DNA of 64,000 nucleotides, taken from assembly GCF_024105655.1 (NCBI RefSeq), contig NZ_JAAAMH010000011.1, positions 1-64,000 on the forward strand, in the 5' to 3' direction. Below, piece by piece: positions 8,096 to 18,356 of the stretch. The DNA is from Aliihoeflea sp. 40Bstr573 (GTDB lineage: Bacteria; Pseudomonadota; Alphaproteobacteria; Rhizobiales; Rhizobiaceae). The notes below the pieces were generated by a model that saw nothing but the letters and a program-made list of their open reading frames with translations, was not told the origin of the DNA and searched no databases. The position numbers were made by a program, and so were the translations under genes. Each line of letters begins with the position of its first letter. Position 1 is the first letter of the stretch.

Positions 8096-9472
8096 TCAGC
8101 GGATCGTCGCGCCCGGGAATTCCGGATAGGCTTCCACGCCGACCTCGGCCTTGTCGAGGCCCAGATACTCGGCTTCCTCGGAGGGGCGCAGGCCGATGAC
8201 GGCCTTGAGGATCAGCCAGACGACCGCGCTGGTCACGATCACGAAGATCGCAACGACGACGATGCCGTAGAGTTGGGTGACGAGGCTTGCTTCGGCATTG
8301 GTGAAGACAACCGCGATCGTGCCCCAGATGCCCGCGAGAAGATGGACCGGGATGGCGCCGACGACGTCGTCGATCTTGAATTTATCGAGGAGCGGCACCG
8401 AGAAGACGACAATGACGCCGCCGATCGCACCAATCAGCGTGGCCGAACCGAGGCCCGGCGTCAGCGGCTCAGCCGTGATCGAGACGAGGCCGGCGAGCGC
8501 GCCGTTGATGACGAATGTCAGGTCGACCTTCTTGTACAGGAGCTGGGTCAGGATGGCCGCCGCCAGTGCGCCGCCGATGGCGCCGGCATTGGTGTTGGCC
8601 ATGACGCGACCGACATCGGCGATGTCGCCGATCGTGCCCATGGCAAGCTGGGACGCGCCGTTGAAGCCGTACCAGCCCATCCACAGGATGAACATTCCGA
8701 GCACGCCGAGCGGCATGTTCGAGCCCGGCAGAACGTTGACCGAACCGTCGGCATTGTACTTGCCCTTGCGCGCGCCGATGATGAGCGCGCCCATAAGCGC
8801 TGCCCAGCCGCCGACCGAGTGGACGACCGTCGAGCCGGCGAAGTCGAGGAAGCCCGCTTCGTCGAGGAAGCCGCCGCCCCACTTCCAGGAAGCCTGGATC
8901 GGGTAGATCAGCGCGGTCAGGAACAGAGTGAAGGCCAGGAACGGCCAAAGGCGCACGCGCTCGGCAACGGTACCGGAGACGATCGAGGCGGCGGTGGCGC
9001 AGAACATCACCTGGAAGAAGAAGTCGGCGCTGACCGACGCATAGGTGAGGTCGACGCCGTCCGCGCCCACTGCGACGGGCTCGAGCACCGCGATGCCGAA
9101 TGCGCCGAGCACGCCGGCCATGGTCCAGGCGTCGCCCGGATACATGATCTGATAGCCGATCAGGTAGTAGGCGAAGCAGGCCAGCGAATACATCGTGATG
9201 TTCTTCAGAAGCTGCATCGACACGTTCTTGGTGCGAACGAAGCCGGCTTCCAGCATGGCAAAGCCCGCTGCCATCCAGAAGACGAGAATGCCGCCGATGA
9301 GCATCAGCAGCGAGTTGAGGATGAACTGGGTGTGCTGGGCGGCTTCGCCCGCAACCACTTCGGCTGCCTCGGGGGCCGCCTCCTGCGCGCCAGCCGGCAG
9401 CATGGTCAGGCCGGTCAGCGCGAGTGCCCCAAGCACAGGTCGCGCGAGAGCCAGGTAATTCCTGTTGGTCAT
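8096..9472 (-). CDS. amtB: Ammonium transporter AmtB
   Basis: A 458-residue inner-membrane ammonium channel. A signal sequence (about 1-29, ending AGAQEA) and an Ala/Glu-rich stretch precede eleven predicted membrane helices. Family signatures are present: DFAGSTVVHSVGGWAAL around residue 210-226 and the pore-histidine region HLLAGIWGT near 375. GlnK, the PII protein that plugs this channel when ammonium is plentiful, is encoded just upstream with 28 bases between the genes, so the two form an operon read from the sigma-54 promoter at 9923-9940. A strong terminator follows the stop codon. The C-terminal tail after the last helix is the expected PII-contact region. Confidence 0.97.
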   Translation of the reverse strand: MTNRNYLALARPVLGALALTGLTMLPAGAQEAAPEAAEVVAGEAAQHTQFILNSLLMLIGGILVFWMAAGFAMLEAGFVRTKNVSMQLLKNITMYSLACFAYYLIGYQIMYPGDAWTMAGVLGAFGIAVLEPVAVGADGVDLTYASVSADFFFQVMFCATAASIVSGTVAERVRLWPFLAFTLFLTALIYPIQASWKWGGGFLDEAGFLDFAGSTVVHSVGGWAALMGALIIGARKGKYNADGSVNVLPGSNMPLGVLGMFILWMGWYGFNGASQLAMGTIGDIADVGRVMANTNAGAIGGALAAAILTQLLYKKVDLTFVINGALAGLVSITAEPLTPGLGSATLIGAIGGVIVVFSVPLLDKFKIDDVVGAIPVHLLAGIWGTIAVVFTNAEASLVTQLYGIVVVAIFVIVTSAVVWLILKAVIGLRPSEEAEYLGLDKAEVGVEAYPEFPGATIR

Positions 9473-9500
9473 GATTTTCTCCTGAGAACTTTGCCGGGCC

Positions 9501-10029
<529 letters not shown>

Positions 10030-10046
10030 AACAGCGCCAGTTTTGC

Positions 10047-10922
10047 CTATTTTTTAGGCTGCGTCTTGACGCGAACGAGTCCTTCCTGCGCCACTGAAGC
10101 GATCAGCCGCCCGTCGCGGCCATAAAGAAAGCCGCGGGTGAACCCACGCGCGCCAATCGCGTTCGGGCTGTCCTGGCTGTAGAGCAGCCAGTCGTCCAGC
10201 TTGTGCGGGCGGTGGAACCACATGGCGTGGTCGAGGCTCGCCATCATCAGGTCCGGGTCGAAGCCGGTGCGGCCATGCGCGAAGGTCGAGGTGTCGAGCA
10301 GGGTCATGTCCGAGAGGTAGGCGAGGATCGCCGCCTGCAGCGCCCTGTCGTCCGGCACGTCGCCCGAGGTGCGCACCCATACGCGCTGCTGCGGCGGCAG
10401 CTTCTTGCGCGTGGTGTAATGTTCGAGGACGACCGGCTTGATTTCGAGTGGCCGCTCGCGCGCCCAGAATTTGCGGATCGCTTCGGGTACGTTGTCGCCC
10501 ATCATCTCGATGAGTTCAGTCTGGGACTTCAGCGTCTCCGGTTCGGGCACGTCGGTCGGACCGTCGATCTGGTGCTCCAACCCCTCCTCCTCCGCCTGGA
10601 AGGAAGCTTCGAGCGAGAAGATCGCATGTCCGTGCTGGATCGCGACCACGCGCCGCGTCGTGAACGAGCCGCCGTCGCGGATGCGGTCGACCTCGTAGAT
10701 GATCGGCACGGACGGGTCGCCCGGCCGCATGAAATAGCAGTGCAGGGAGTGGACGTGGCGCTCGGCCTCCACCGTGCGCTGCGCGGCGACGAGCGCCTGG
10801 CCGATCACCTGTCCGCCGAAAACGCGCTGCCAGCCGGCCTGGGGACTGCGACCACGATACAGATTGTGTTCCAGCCGCTCGAGATCGAGTATGGACAGAA
10901 GTTCCTGCATGGCAGTCGTCAT
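10047..10922 (-). CDS. tesB: Acyl-CoA thioesterase II
   Basis: A 291-residue double hot-dog thioesterase that hydrolyses medium- and long-chain acyl-CoA. The first hot-dog holds RVFGGQVIGQALVAA and LHCYFMRPGD; the second holds the catalytic aspartate region ASLDHAMWFHRP followed by YSQDSP and GFTRGFLYGRDG. These match TesB through its whole length. The ATG at 10922 follows GGAGGATTTCAAC, a good ribosome binding site, so the in-frame extension to 10973 was dropped. The gene is divergent from the ubiquinone hydroxylase gene with 116 bases between them, room for two promoters. Confidence 0.95.
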   Translation of the reverse strand: MTTAMQELLSILDLERLEHNLYRGRSPQAGWQRVFGGQVIGQALVAAQRTVEAERHVHSLHCYFMRPGDPSVPIIYEVDRIRDGGSFTTRRVVAIQHGHAIFSLEASFQAEEEGLEHQIDGPTDVPEPETLKSQTELIEMMGDNVPEAIRKFWARERPLEIKPVVLEHYTTRKKLPPQQRVWVRTSGDVPDDRALQAAILAYLSDMTLLDTSTFAHGRTGFDPDLMMASLDHAMWFHRPHKLDDWLLYSQDSPNAIGARGFTRGFLYGRDGRLIASVAQEGLVRVKTQPKK

Positions 10923-11038
10923 GTTGAAATCCTCCGGCGAAGGCCGACATTCCTGAAGATGCGCGGTTTGCACCAGCTACGCATCGCGAAGTCAAGAAGA
11001 CAGGCATTTGGCCAGACAGCATTTGGAAGGACCGAGCC

Positions 11039-12289
11039 ATGGTTGAGGATACGAAACAGCGCGCGGTCGACATCGTGATAGCTGGCGCGGGCTATGTCGG
11101 CCTGGCGACGGCGGTCTCTATCAAGGCCGCGCGGCCCAACCTGTCGGTGCTGATCGTCGATGCGGCGCCCGAGGGCGTCTGGGAGCGCGACACCCGTGCC
11201 TCCGCCATCGCCGCAGCAGCGACGCGGATGCTCGACCAGCTCGGCTGCTGGGCCGAGATCGCACCGGGCGCACAGGCGATGACCGAGATGATCGTCACGG
11301 ATTCGCGCACCTCCGACCCGGTGCGCCCCGTCTTCCTGACCTTTGACGGCGAGGTTGGCCCCGGCGAAGCTTTCGCCCACATGGTCGCCAACAAGAATCT
11401 CAACGGCGCGCTGCGTCGCCGCGCCGGCGAACTTGGCGTCGTGATGCGTGAGGGTGTGGGCGTCACGGGCTTCGCCACGCTGCCGGCCGCAACCCTCATC
11501 GATTTCGCCGACGGCACGAGCGTCGAGGCGCGGCTGCTCGTCGCCGCCGACGGCGTCAAGTCGCGCCTGCGCGACATGGCCGGCATCCGAACGGTTCACT
11601 GGGACTACGGCCAGTCCGGCATCGTCTGCACCGTCCGCCACGAGCGCCCGCATCATGGCCGCGCCGAAGAGCACTTCCTGCCGGCCGGCCCCTTTGCCAC
11701 CTTGCCGCTCGCGCCCGACGAGGAAGGTAACAACCGCTCGTCGATCGTGTGGACCGAGCGCACCGACGACGCCGACCGCCTCGTCGCCGACGACCTGATC
11801 GTCTTCGAGCACGAACTCGAGCAGCGCTTCGGTCTCGAACTCGGGGAGATTCATGTCGAGGGCAGGCCCCGCGCCTGGCCTCTCGGGCTGACGCTCGCGC
11901 GCGACTTCGTCAAGCCGCGCTTTGCGCTGGTCGGAGACGCTGCGCACGGCATTCACCCGATCGCCGGCCAGGGACTCAATCTCGGTTTCAAGGACGCCGC
12001 CGCCCTTGCCGAAACGGTGGTCGAAGCCGACCGGCTCGGCCAGGACATTGGCGCGCTCGACGGTCTCCAGCGCTACGAGCGCTGGCGCCGCTTCGACACC
12101 GTGCAGATGGGCGTGACGACGGACGTCTTGAACCGTCTGTTCTCCAACGACATCGCGCCTGTTCGCGCCGTTCGCGACATCGGGCTCGGCCTCGTCGAGC
12201 GGATGCCGCGCCTCAAGGAGTTCTTCATCCGCCAGGCCTCGGGCCTGTCTCCCGCCGCCCCGCGCCTCCTGCGCGGCGAAGCCATCTGA
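11039..12289 (+). CDS. UbiH/UbiF/Coq6-family FAD-dependent ubiquinone biosynthesis hydroxylase
   Basis: A 416-residue flavoprotein monooxygenase. The N-terminal FAD-binding motif DIVIAGAGYVGLATAVSI (about 10-27), the middle LLVAADGVKSRLRDMAGI (the DG motif) and the C-terminal LVGDAAHGIHPIAGQGLNLG (GD motif plus the UbiH-family HPxAGQGLN signature) are all present. The family hydroxylates the ubiquinone ring; rhizobia carry more than one paralogue, and UbiL-type multi-site enzymes are known in alphaproteobacteria, so the exact ring position is not assigned. It starts 116 bases from divergent tesB and is followed after 16 bases by the YbaK-domain gene, probably co-transcribed. Confidence 0.9.
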   Translation: MVEDTKQRAVDIVIAGAGYVGLATAVSIKAARPNLSVLIVDAAPEGVWERDTRASAIAAAATRMLDQLGCWAEIAPGAQAMTEMIVTDSRTSDPVRPVFLTFDGEVGPGEAFAHMVANKNLNGALRRRAGELGVVMREGVGVTGFATLPAATLIDFADGTSVEARLLVAADGVKSRLRDMAGIRTVHWDYGQSGIVCTVRHERPHHGRAEEHFLPAGPFATLPLAPDEEGNNRSSIVWTERTDDADRLVADDLIVFEHELEQRFGLELGEIHVEGRPRAWPLGLTLARDFVKPRFALVGDAAHGIHPIAGQGLNLGFKDAAALAETVVEADRLGQDIGALDGLQRYERWRRFDTVQMGVTTDVLNRLFSNDIAPVRAVRDIGLGLVERMPRLKEFFIRQASGLSPAAPRLLRGEAI

Positions 12290-12305
12290 AAATCCAGGAC
12301 GTCAC

Positions 12306-12764
12306 ATGAGCCTTGAAAGCGTGCGCGCGTTTCTCGCCGAGAACGCCCCCGACATTTCCGTCATCGAAACCGAGCAGAGTTCGGCCACCGTAGCGCTCGC
12401 GGCCGAAGCCCATGGCGTCGAGCCCGACCAGATCGCCAAGACGATCTGCCTGCGTGTCGGCGAAGAGGCGATGCTGATCGTCGCCTCCGGCCTTTCTCGG
12501 CTCGACAACCGCAAGTTCAAGGACCGCTTCGGCGGCAAGGCGCGCATGCTGCCGGCGGACGAGGTGGTGGAGGTGACCTCCCACCCTGTCGGCGGGGTCT
12601 GCCCGTTCGGCCTGCCCTCCGCCCTGCCCATCTACTGCGACGTCTCGCTGCAGAAATTCGACGAGGTCGTGCCCGCCGCCGGCGCCACCAACGCCGCGAT
12701 CCGCCTGCCGACCGATCGGCTGGTCACGCTGACGGGCGCAGAATGGATCGACGTCTGCCAATAG
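12306..12764 (+). CDS. YbaK/EbsC-family aminoacyl-tRNA deacylase
   Basis: A 152-residue protein with a single YbaK/ProX-type editing domain. The family lysine motif is seen in QIAKTICLRVG and a second conserved block in VGGVCPFGLPSALPIYCD, the GG-x-x-PFG signature; LDNRKFKDRFGGKARML matches the central helix. Relatives deacylate mischarged tRNA (for example Cys- or Ala-tRNA-Pro) in the cytoplasm. Which mischarged tRNA this copy corrects cannot be told. It lies 16 bases after the ubiquinone hydroxylase gene and before osmC. Confidence 0.88.
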   Translation: MSLESVRAFLAENAPDISVIETEQSSATVALAAEAHGVEPDQIAKTICLRVGEEAMLIVASGLSRLDNRKFKDRFGGKARMLPADEVVEVTSHPVGGVCPFGLPSALPIYCDVSLQKFDEVVPAAGATNAAIRLPTDRLVTLTGAEWIDVCQ

Positions 12765-12840
12765 TGCTGCCATGCACTGGAAACCGCCGTTGCGGCTCCT
12801 AGGTTGAGGGACAACACCAACCACTCCCAAGGAGAGCAAC

Positions 12841-13278
12841 ATGAACAGGCACGCAACGGCAATCTGGCAGGGCGCGCTCAAGGATGGCTCGGGCACGCTC
12901 GACATGCAGAGCGGGGCATTCTCCAAGCAGCCCTATTCCTTCAAGGGCCGCTTCGAGGACGAGAGCGGCAAGTCGGGCACCAATCCGGAAGAGCTGATCG
13001 CCGCCGCCCACGCCGGCTGTTTTTCCATGCAGCTCTCGCACCTTCTGGCGGAGAACGGCACGCCCGCCGAAAAGCTCGACACCAAGGCGACCGTGACCTA
13101 TGGCCCGGCTTCGGGCGGTGGCTTCGAGATTACCGAAAGCGCGCTCAAGCTGTCCGCGAATGTGCCGGGCATCGACGAGGCCAAGTTCAAGGAACTGGCC
13201 GAGAAGGCCAAGACCGGTTGCCCCGTCTCCAAGGCGCTCGGTGCGATCAAGGTCACGCTCGACGCGCAACTCGCGTAA
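12841..13278 (+). CDS. osmC: OsmC family peroxiredoxin
   Basis: A 145-residue OsmC-type thiol peroxidase that reduces organic hydroperoxides. Both redox cysteines are in place: one in AAHAGCFSMQLSHLLAE (about residue 60) and one in KTGCPVSKALG (about residue 125); NPEELIAAAHAGC is the family hallmark. OsmC is preferred over Ohr because of the NPEELI and GCPVS context. A ribosome binding site (AAGGAGAGCAAC) precedes the ATG. A strong hairpin follows the gene. The 76-base gap from the YbaK gene suggests its own promoter. Confidence 0.93.
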   Translation: MNRHATAIWQGALKDGSGTLDMQSGAFSKQPYSFKGRFEDESGKSGTNPEELIAAAHAGCFSMQLSHLLAENGTPAEKLDTKATVTYGPASGGGFEITESALKLSANVPGIDEAKFKELAEKAKTGCPVSKALGAIKVTLDAQLA

Positions 13279-13302
13279 TTAACTGATCAGCGCGCCGATC
13301 TT

Positions 13303-13333
13303 GACGCAAGGGAACGTCTATTTCCCTTGCGTC
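13303..13333 (+). terminator. 12-bp hairpin after osmC
   Basis: GACGCAAGGGAA (13303-13314) pairs perfectly with TTCCCTTGCGTC (13322-13333) across a seven-base loop, 25 bases after the osmC stop. There is no long T-run after it, so it may act as an mRNA-stabilising or Rho-independent-like terminator. Confidence 0.55.
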
Positions 13334-13399
13334 TTCGCAACCAAAGAACCGGGCATTTCTTCTAGACTGTTGCGCATGTAACAACCGGGAGGAAACGCC

Positions 13400-14512
13400 A
13401 TGTTGCAGGCCGACAAACCCACCCAGCGCCCCATTTTGCGCTCCACGCTCGAACTCACCGACATCACCGACGACGCCAAGCTCCTGCCCGGCTTCGACGG
13501 TCATGAACGCATTGTGCTTGGCCGCGACGAGACGCGCGGTTTGATCGCCATCGTCGCGATCCACAATACGAAGCTTGGCCCCGCGCTCGGCGGCACGCGC
13601 GTTTGGAAGCACGAAAGCCTTGAAGCCGCGATCACCGATGCGCAGCGGCTCTCGCGCGGAATGACCTATAAATCCGCCATCGCCGGCATGCCATTCGGCG
13701 GCGGCAAGGCCGTCATCCTCGCCAATGCGAAGACGGACAAGACGCCGGGGCTCCTCGAAGCCTATGCGGAGATGCTGGCCGAACTCGACGGCGACTACTA
13801 CACGGGCGAGGATGTGGGGCTGACGCTCGCCGACGCGGACTTCCTGCGCGCGCGCACCCCCAACGTCACCGGCACCACCATTGGCGGCAGCGAGAACCCC
13901 TCCCCCGTCACCGCTCATGGCGTCTTCCTTGGCCTCAAGGTAGCCGTGAAGCACCGCTTCGGCCGCGACGATCTCGCCGGTCGGCGCATCGGCGTGCAGG
14001 GACTTGGCTCGGTGGGCCGCCGGCTGTGCGAGGAACTGCACGAGGCCGGCGCAAATCTGGTCGTCGCCGACATCGACCAGGCGCGCGTGGAACGGGCCGT
14101 TCGCGATTTCGGCGCAACAATGCTTGCCTCCGACGCCTTGGCCACAGCCGATCTCGACGTGTTTGCCCCATGCGCGCTCGGCGGAGTCATACATGCCGGC
14201 ATGATCGATGCCATTCAGGCCAAAGTGATCGCCGGCGCCGCCAACAACCAGCTTGCGAACGAGGACGACGCCGCGCTTCTCGCTGGACGCGGCATTCTCT
14301 ACGCGCCCGACTATGTCATCAATGCCGGCGGCCTGATCAATGTCGCCAGCGAACTTTTGCCCGGTGGGTATGTGCGCGCCCGCGCGATGGAACTCGTCGA
14401 GACGATCCCCGCCACGCTAGTGGACATCTTCGCCCGCGCGGACGCCGAAAAGCGCCCGACCAACGCGATCGCCGAGGAAATCGCCGACGAGCGCATCGCC
14501 GCCCGCCACTGA
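13400..14512 (+). CDS. Glu/Leu/Phe/Val dehydrogenase family protein, leucine dehydrogenase type
   Basis: A 370-residue NAD-dependent amino-acid dehydrogenase. The catalytic block GMTYKSAIAGMPFGGGKAVI (about residues 90-109) contains both active-site lysines. The Rossmann domain has GVQGLGSVGRRLCEEL (about 200-215) followed by VVADID, and APDYVINAGGLINVASE near the C-terminus is typical of leucine/phenylalanine/valine dehydrogenases. These oxidatively deaminate branched-chain amino acids to 2-oxo acids. Length fits leucine dehydrogenase (about 360) rather than glutamate dehydrogenase (about 450). The ATG follows GGGAGGAAACGCC. An imperfect palindrome (TGTTGCGCATGTAACA) just before the ribosome binding site could be an Lrp-type operator (inference). 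Confidence 0.88.
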   Translation: MLQADKPTQRPILRSTLELTDITDDAKLLPGFDGHERIVLGRDETRGLIAIVAIHNTKLGPALGGTRVWKHESLEAAITDAQRLSRGMTYKSAIAGMPFGGGKAVILANAKTDKTPGLLEAYAEMLAELDGDYYTGEDVGLTLADADFLRARTPNVTGTTIGGSENPSPVTAHGVFLGLKVAVKHRFGRDDLAGRRIGVQGLGSVGRRLCEELHEAGANLVVADIDQARVERAVRDFGATMLASDALATADLDVFAPCALGGVIHAGMIDAIQAKVIAGAANNQLANEDDAALLAGRGILYAPDYVINAGGLINVASELLPGGYVRARAMELVETIPATLVDIFARADAEKRPTNAIAEEIADERIAARH

Positions 14513-14572
14513 TTGCCCGGCCCCGAGGGGAATCGGCCGGAAGATCGGAAAAGCGACACCGGCCGGGCAATC
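14511..14572. terminator. Inverted repeat between convergent leuDH-type gene and msrA
   Basis: GATTGCCCGGCC (14511-14522) and GGCCGGGCAATC (14561-14572) are perfect 12-base complements filling the space between two convergent stop codons. Probably a bidirectional terminator. Confidence 0.6.
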
Positions 14573-14574
14573 AC

Positions 14575-15171
14575 CTAGCTGCCCTTGATGCCCGCCATGG
14601 CTTCGGAGCCCCAGACCTCCCTTACCCGATTGTCTCGCCCGCAGGCGCTACGGTAGTAGCGGTAACGCAGCGGGTTCTTGGTGTAATAGTCCTGGTGGTA
14701 TTCCTCGGCCGGCCAGAATTGCGGCGCAGGCACGATCTCCGTCGCCAGTTGTACGCCGCCGAGCGCTTGCGCTGCTTCCGATTTCGCATTCCGAGCAGCG
14801 GCGAGCTGCGCATTGCCGACCGCGTAGACCGCTGTCGAGTATTCGTGGCCGCGATCGCAGAACTGCCCGCCGCCATCGGTCGGATCGACCGAGCGGAAGA
14901 AGGCGGACAGCAGCGCCTCGTAGGAAACCCGCCCCGGATCGTAGACGATCTCGACGGCCTCGCGGTGGCCAGGATGGTTCTCGTAGGTCGGGTTCGCGTT
15001 CTGTCCGCCAATATAGCCGGACGTCGTCGAGATGACGCCGCCAACCTTGTCGAAGTCGGATTCCACGCACCAGAAGCAGCCGCCGGCGAAGACCGCCCGC
15101 TCAGTATTCTGGGCAGACGCCGGGATGGCAGTGAAGGCTAGGGTGAGCGCGAGCGCCAAAGTGCGAAGCAT
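14575..15171 (-). CDS. msrA: Periplasmic peptide-methionine (S)-S-oxide reductase MsrA
   Basis: A 198-residue MsrA with a cleavable signal peptide (MLRTLALALTLAFTAIPASA), so it acts in the periplasm. The catalytic motif GGCFWCVESDFDKV directly follows the signal sequence; GYIGGQNANPTYENHPGHRE and EYHQDYYTKNP are the other family blocks. It reduces oxidised methionine. A resolving cysteine is likely in YRSACGRDN near the end. The ATG at 15171 was chosen because it gives a clean signal peptide; the frame is open for another 30 codons without a recognisable start. Most MsrA proteins are cytoplasmic, so export is notable. Confidence 0.93.
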   Translation of the reverse strand: MLRTLALALTLAFTAIPASAQNTERAVFAGGCFWCVESDFDKVGGVISTTSGYIGGQNANPTYENHPGHREAVEIVYDPGRVSYEALLSAFFRSVDPTDGGGQFCDRGHEYSTAVYAVGNAQLAAARNAKSEAAQALGGVQLATEIVPAPQFWPAEEYHQDYYTKNPLRYRYYRSACGRDNRVREVWGSEAMAGIKGS

Positions 15172-15264
15172 GGTCGTCCTCCGGGATGAGGCGAAGGAAC
15201 GTAGCGCCACACCCGCCAGTTTCAAATCAAGGCTGCGGGAAGAAGGCGTGATCTGGCACACGCA

Positions 15265-15313
15265 GTCATCCCGACCGCAGCCGCGCGGAGCGGCGAAACC
15301 TTTCCGGGATGAC
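15265..15313 (-). repeat. Inverted repeat behind the sdh operon
   Basis: GTCATCCCG (15265-15273) and CGGGATGAC (15305-15313) are perfect complements flanking a GC-rich centre, 16 bases after the sdhB stop codon. It can fold as the sdh terminator. The GTCATCCCG ends are also typical of dispersed intergenic repeats in alphaproteobacteria, so this may be a repeat used as a terminator. Confidence 0.5.
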
Positions 15314-15328
15314 GCGTTCAGTAGCGAA

Positions 15329-16108
15329 TTAAACCCGCCGCTCGACCATCATCTTCTTGATCTCCGCGATCGCCTTGGCCGGGTTCAGCCCCTTCGGGCA
15401 GGCCTGCGTGCAGTTCATGATCGTGTGGCAGCGATAAAGCCGGAAGGGGTCTTCCAGATTGTCGAGGCGCTCGCCGGTCTTCTCGTCTCGGGAGTCGATC
15501 AGCCAGCGATAGGCCTGCAACAGCACGGCGGGCCCGAGATAGCGCTCGCCGTTCCACCAGTAGGACGGGCACGAGGTCTGGCAGCAGAAGCACAGGATGC
15601 ACTCGTAGAGGCCATCGAGCTTTTGGCGATCTTCGTGGCTCTGCGTCCATTCCTTGGCAGGCTCCGGCGAAACCGTCTGCAGCCAGGGCTGGATCGAGGA
15701 AAGCTGCGCGTAGGGTACGGTCAGGTCCGGCACGAGGTCCTTGACCACCGGCATGTGCGGTAGCGGATAGACCTTGACGACGCCCGACACCTCGTCCGCG
15801 CCCTTGGTGCAGGCGAGCGTGTTGGTGCCGTCGATGTTCATCGCGCACGAACCGCAGATGCCCTCTCGGCAGGAGCGGCGCAGCGTCAGCGTCGGATCGA
15901 TATTGTTCTTGATCCACAGGAGCGCGTCGAGAACCATCGGCCCGCAATCGTCCATGTCGACATAGTAGGTGTCGGTGCGCGGGTTCTCGTCGTCGTCCGG
16001 CGACCAGCGATAGATTTTGTATTCGCGAAGGTTCGTGGCGCCGGCCGGCTTCGGCCAGGTCTTGCCCTCGTTGATCCGCGAATTCTTGGGAAGGGTGATT
16101 TCGACCAT
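15329..16108 (-). CDS. sdhB: Succinate dehydrogenase iron-sulfur subunit
   Basis: A 259-residue iron-sulfur protein of respiratory complex II. All three clusters are visible: the [2Fe-2S] motif [16 protein letters not shown] plus LACT (about 79-100), the [4Fe-4S] motif [12 protein letters not shown] (about 170-181), and the [3Fe-4S]/[4Fe-4S] motif [17 protein letters not shown] (about 227-242). It passes electrons from the SdhA flavin to quinone at SdhCD. The start at 16108 matches homologues ([10 protein letters not shown]); the frame is open far upstream, but that part overlaps sdhA. Only 11 bases separate it from sdhA. Confidence 0.97.
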   Translation of the reverse strand: MVEITLPKNSRINEGKTWPKPAGATNLREYKIYRWSPDDDENPRTDTYYVDMDDCGPMVLDALLWIKNNIDPTLTLRRSCREGICGSCAMNIDGTNTLACTKGADEVSGVVKVYPLPHMPVVKDLVPDLTVPYAQLSSIQPWLQTVSPEPAKEWTQSHEDRQKLDGLYECILCFCCQTSCPSYWWNGERYLGPAVLLQAYRWLIDSRDEKTGERLDNLEDPFRLYRCHTIMNCTQACPKGLNPAKAIAEIKKMMVERRV

Positions 16109-16119
16109 TCTGCCGATCC

Positions 16120-17967
16120 TCAGTAAACGCGCTTCTTCGGGGCGATCTTCGCCGGGTCGATGCCGCCATCGGCCACTGCGAGCATCGGCTCGGTGTGGAC
16201 CGGGCGGTAGTCGAGGCGGACATGGCCGGCCTCGTCGACCCAGGCAAGCGTATGCTTGCGCCAATGAGCATCGTCGCGCTCGGAGTAGTCCTCGCGGGCA
16301 TGGGCGCCGCGGCTTTCCTTGCGCGCCTCGGCCGAATAGACCGTGGTGATCGCATTCGCCATCAGATTGTCGAGCTCGAGCGTCTCGACGAGATCCGAAT
16401 TCCAGATCATCGAGCGGTCGGTGACCTTGATGTCGGCAAGCCCGTTCCAGATTTCCGAAATGCGCTTGCAGCCGTTCTCGAGCGATTCCTGCGTGCGGAA
16501 CACGGCCGCGTCTTCCTGCATCGCCTTTTGCATCAGGTCGCGTAACTTCGCCGTCGGCGTCGAGCCGTTGGCGTGACGGATGCGGTCGAAGCGCTCCATG
16601 ATCTTGTCGCAGGCAGCATTGTTGATGGCCGGGATGGACGCGTCGCGATCGATCACCTGGCCGGCGCGGATGGCGGCGGCGCGTCCGAAGACGACGAGAT
16701 CGATCAGCGAATTGGAGCCGAGGCGGTTGGCGCCGTGAACCGAGGCGCAAGCCGCTTCGCCGACGGCCATCAGGCCCGGCGCGACGGCATCGGGGTTCTC
16801 TGCGGTGGGGTTCAGCACCTCGCCCCAGTAGTTCGTCGGGATGCCGCCCATATTGTAGTGGACCGTCGGCAGCACCGGGATGGGCTCGCGCGTCACGTCG
16901 ACGCCGGCAAAGATGCGCGCCGATTCGGCAATGCCCGGCAACCGCTCGTGAATCACGGCGGGGTCGAGGTGGTCGAGATGAAGGAAGATGTGGTCCTTCG
17001 CCTTGCCGACGCCTCGTCCCTCGCGGATTTCCATGGTCATGCAGCGCGAGACGACATCGCGCGAGGCGAGATCCTTCGCCGAGGGCGCGTAGCGCTCCAT
17101 GAAACGCTCGCCTTCCGAATTGACGAGATAGCCGCCCTCGCCGCGCACGCCCTCGGTGATGAGGCAGCCCGCGCCGTAGATGCCCGTCGGGTGGAACTGG
17201 ACGAACTCCATGTCCTGCAGCGGCAGGCCCGCGCGCGCCACCATTCCGTTACCGTCGCCGGTGCAGGTGTGGGCGCTCGTCGCGGAGAAATAGGCGCGAC
17301 CGTAACCGCCCGTCGCCAGCACCACCATCTTGGCCGAGAAGCGGTGGATCGTGCCGTCGTCGAGATTCCAGGCGACGACACCAGTGCAGACCCCGTCCGT
17401 CATGATCAGGTCGAGCGCGAAATACTCGATGAAGAACTGTGCGTTGTTCTTGACCGACTGGCCATAAAGCGTGTGCAGGATGGCATGGCCGGTGCGGTCG
17501 GCCGCCGCGCAGGTGCGCTGGACCGGCGGGCCGTCGCCGAAATTCTGCATGTGGCCGCCAAAGGGGCGCTGATAGATCTTGCCCTCTTCTGTGCGCGAGA
17601 ACGGCACGCCGTAATGCTCGAGTTCGTAGACGGCGGCGGGCGCCTCGCGCGCCAGATATTCCATCGCGTCGACGTCGCCGAGCCAGTCCGACCCCTTGAC
17701 GGTGTCGTACATGTGCCACTGCCACGAATCCGCGCCCATGTTCTGCAGCGAGGCAGCGATACCGCCCTGCGCCGCGACCGTATGCGAGCGCGTCGGGAAG
17801 ACCTTGGTGATGCAGGCCGTCTTCAGGCCCTGCTCGGCCATGCCGAGCGTGGCGCGCAGGCCCGCGCCGCCGGCGCCGACGACCACGACGTCGTATTTGT
17901 GATCGACATAGGTATAGCCGTCGCTCGCGGGCCGCGAGGCGTTCATTCTGGTTTCAGCGTCGGCCAC
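16120..17967 (-). CDS. sdhA: Succinate dehydrogenase flavoprotein subunit
   Basis: A 615-residue catalytic subunit of complex II, oxidising succinate to fumarate. The FAD motif [20 protein letters not shown] (about 28-47) is followed by [11 protein letters not shown], whose histidine carries the covalent FAD. Active-site blocks include [27 protein letters not shown] and [20 protein letters not shown]. Length is standard. It lies three bases after sdhD and 11 before sdhB in the sdhCDAB operon. Assembly factor genes (sdhE) are not in this operon. Confidence 0.97.
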   Translation of the reverse strand: MADAETRMNASRPASDGYTYVDHKYDVVVVGAGGAGLRATLGMAEQGLKTACITKVFPTRSHTVAAQGGIAASLQNMGADSWQWHMYDTVKGSDWLGDVDAMEYLAREAPAAVYELEHYGVPFSRTEEGKIYQRPFGGHMQNFGDGPPVQRTCAAADRTGHAILHTLYGQSVKNNAQFFIEYFALDLIMTDGVCTGVVAWNLDDGTIHRFSAKMVVLATGGYGRAYFSATSAHTCTGDGNGMVARAGLPLQDMEFVQFHPTGIYGAGCLITEGVRGEGGYLVNSEGERFMERYAPSAKDLASRDVVSRCMTMEIREGRGVGKAKDHIFLHLDHLDPAVIHERLPGIAESARIFAGVDVTREPIPVLPTVHYNMGGIPTNYWGEVLNPTAENPDAVAPGLMAVGEAACASVHGANRLGSNSLIDLVVFGRAAAIRAGQVIDRDASIPAINNAACDKIMERFDRIRHANGSTPTAKLRDLMQKAMQEDAAVFRTQESLENGCKRISEIWNGLADIKVTDRSMIWNSDLVETLELDNLMANAITTVYSAEARKESRGAHAREDYSERDDAHWRKHTLAWVDEAGHVRLDYRPVHTEPMLAVADGGIDPAKIAPKKRVY

Positions 17968-17970
17968 TGG

Positions 17971-18354
17971 TCAGCCTCCGAATGCGATTTTGAGAAGGGC
18001 AAAGATGGAGGCGACGCCGACGACGAGCGGGAAGAAGGTGTTGAGCGCGATCAGCGCGACCTTCGCTCCCTCGCCATGCACGTAATCCTCGATGACGATC
18101 TGCATGCCGAGCTTCATATGGTAAAGCACCGAGACGAGGAAGAGGATCACCACAAGCGTGACGAACGGATTGGCGAGCGTCGCTCGGACCTCTTCGTAAG
18201 GCGCCCCGACGAGCGCCACCATCAGCCCGACCATGAAAAGGACGAGCGGCACGTTGGCGATGGCGGTCAGGCGCTGGCGCCAGAAATGCAGCGTGCCCTC
18301 GCGGGCGGAGCCGAGGCCGCGGACACGGCGGAGCGGAGTGCGCATGTCGCTCAT
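17971..18354 (-). CDS. sdhD: Succinate dehydrogenase membrane anchor subunit D
   Basis: A 127-residue membrane protein with three hydrophobic segments (about 33-50, 63-82, 99-122). The short block [20 protein letters not shown] carries the conserved His and Asp-Tyr involved in heme b and quinone binding in alphaproteobacterial Sdh[18 protein letters not shown] at the start matches homologues. It begins two bases after the sdhC stop and ends three bases before sdhA, indicating tight translational coupling. Confidence 0.93.
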   Translation of the reverse strand: MSDMRTPLRRVRGLGSAREGTLHFWRQRLTAIANVPLVLFMVGLMVALVGAPYEEVRATLANPFVTLVVILFLVSVLYHMKLGMQIVIEDYVHGEGAKVALIALNTFFPLVVGVASIFALLKIAFGG

Positions 18355-18356
18355 GG

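Noticed and set aside
16109-16750. Upstream extension of sdhB
   Set aside because: It runs through the end of sdhA in another frame; SdhB homologues begin at the ATG at 16108.
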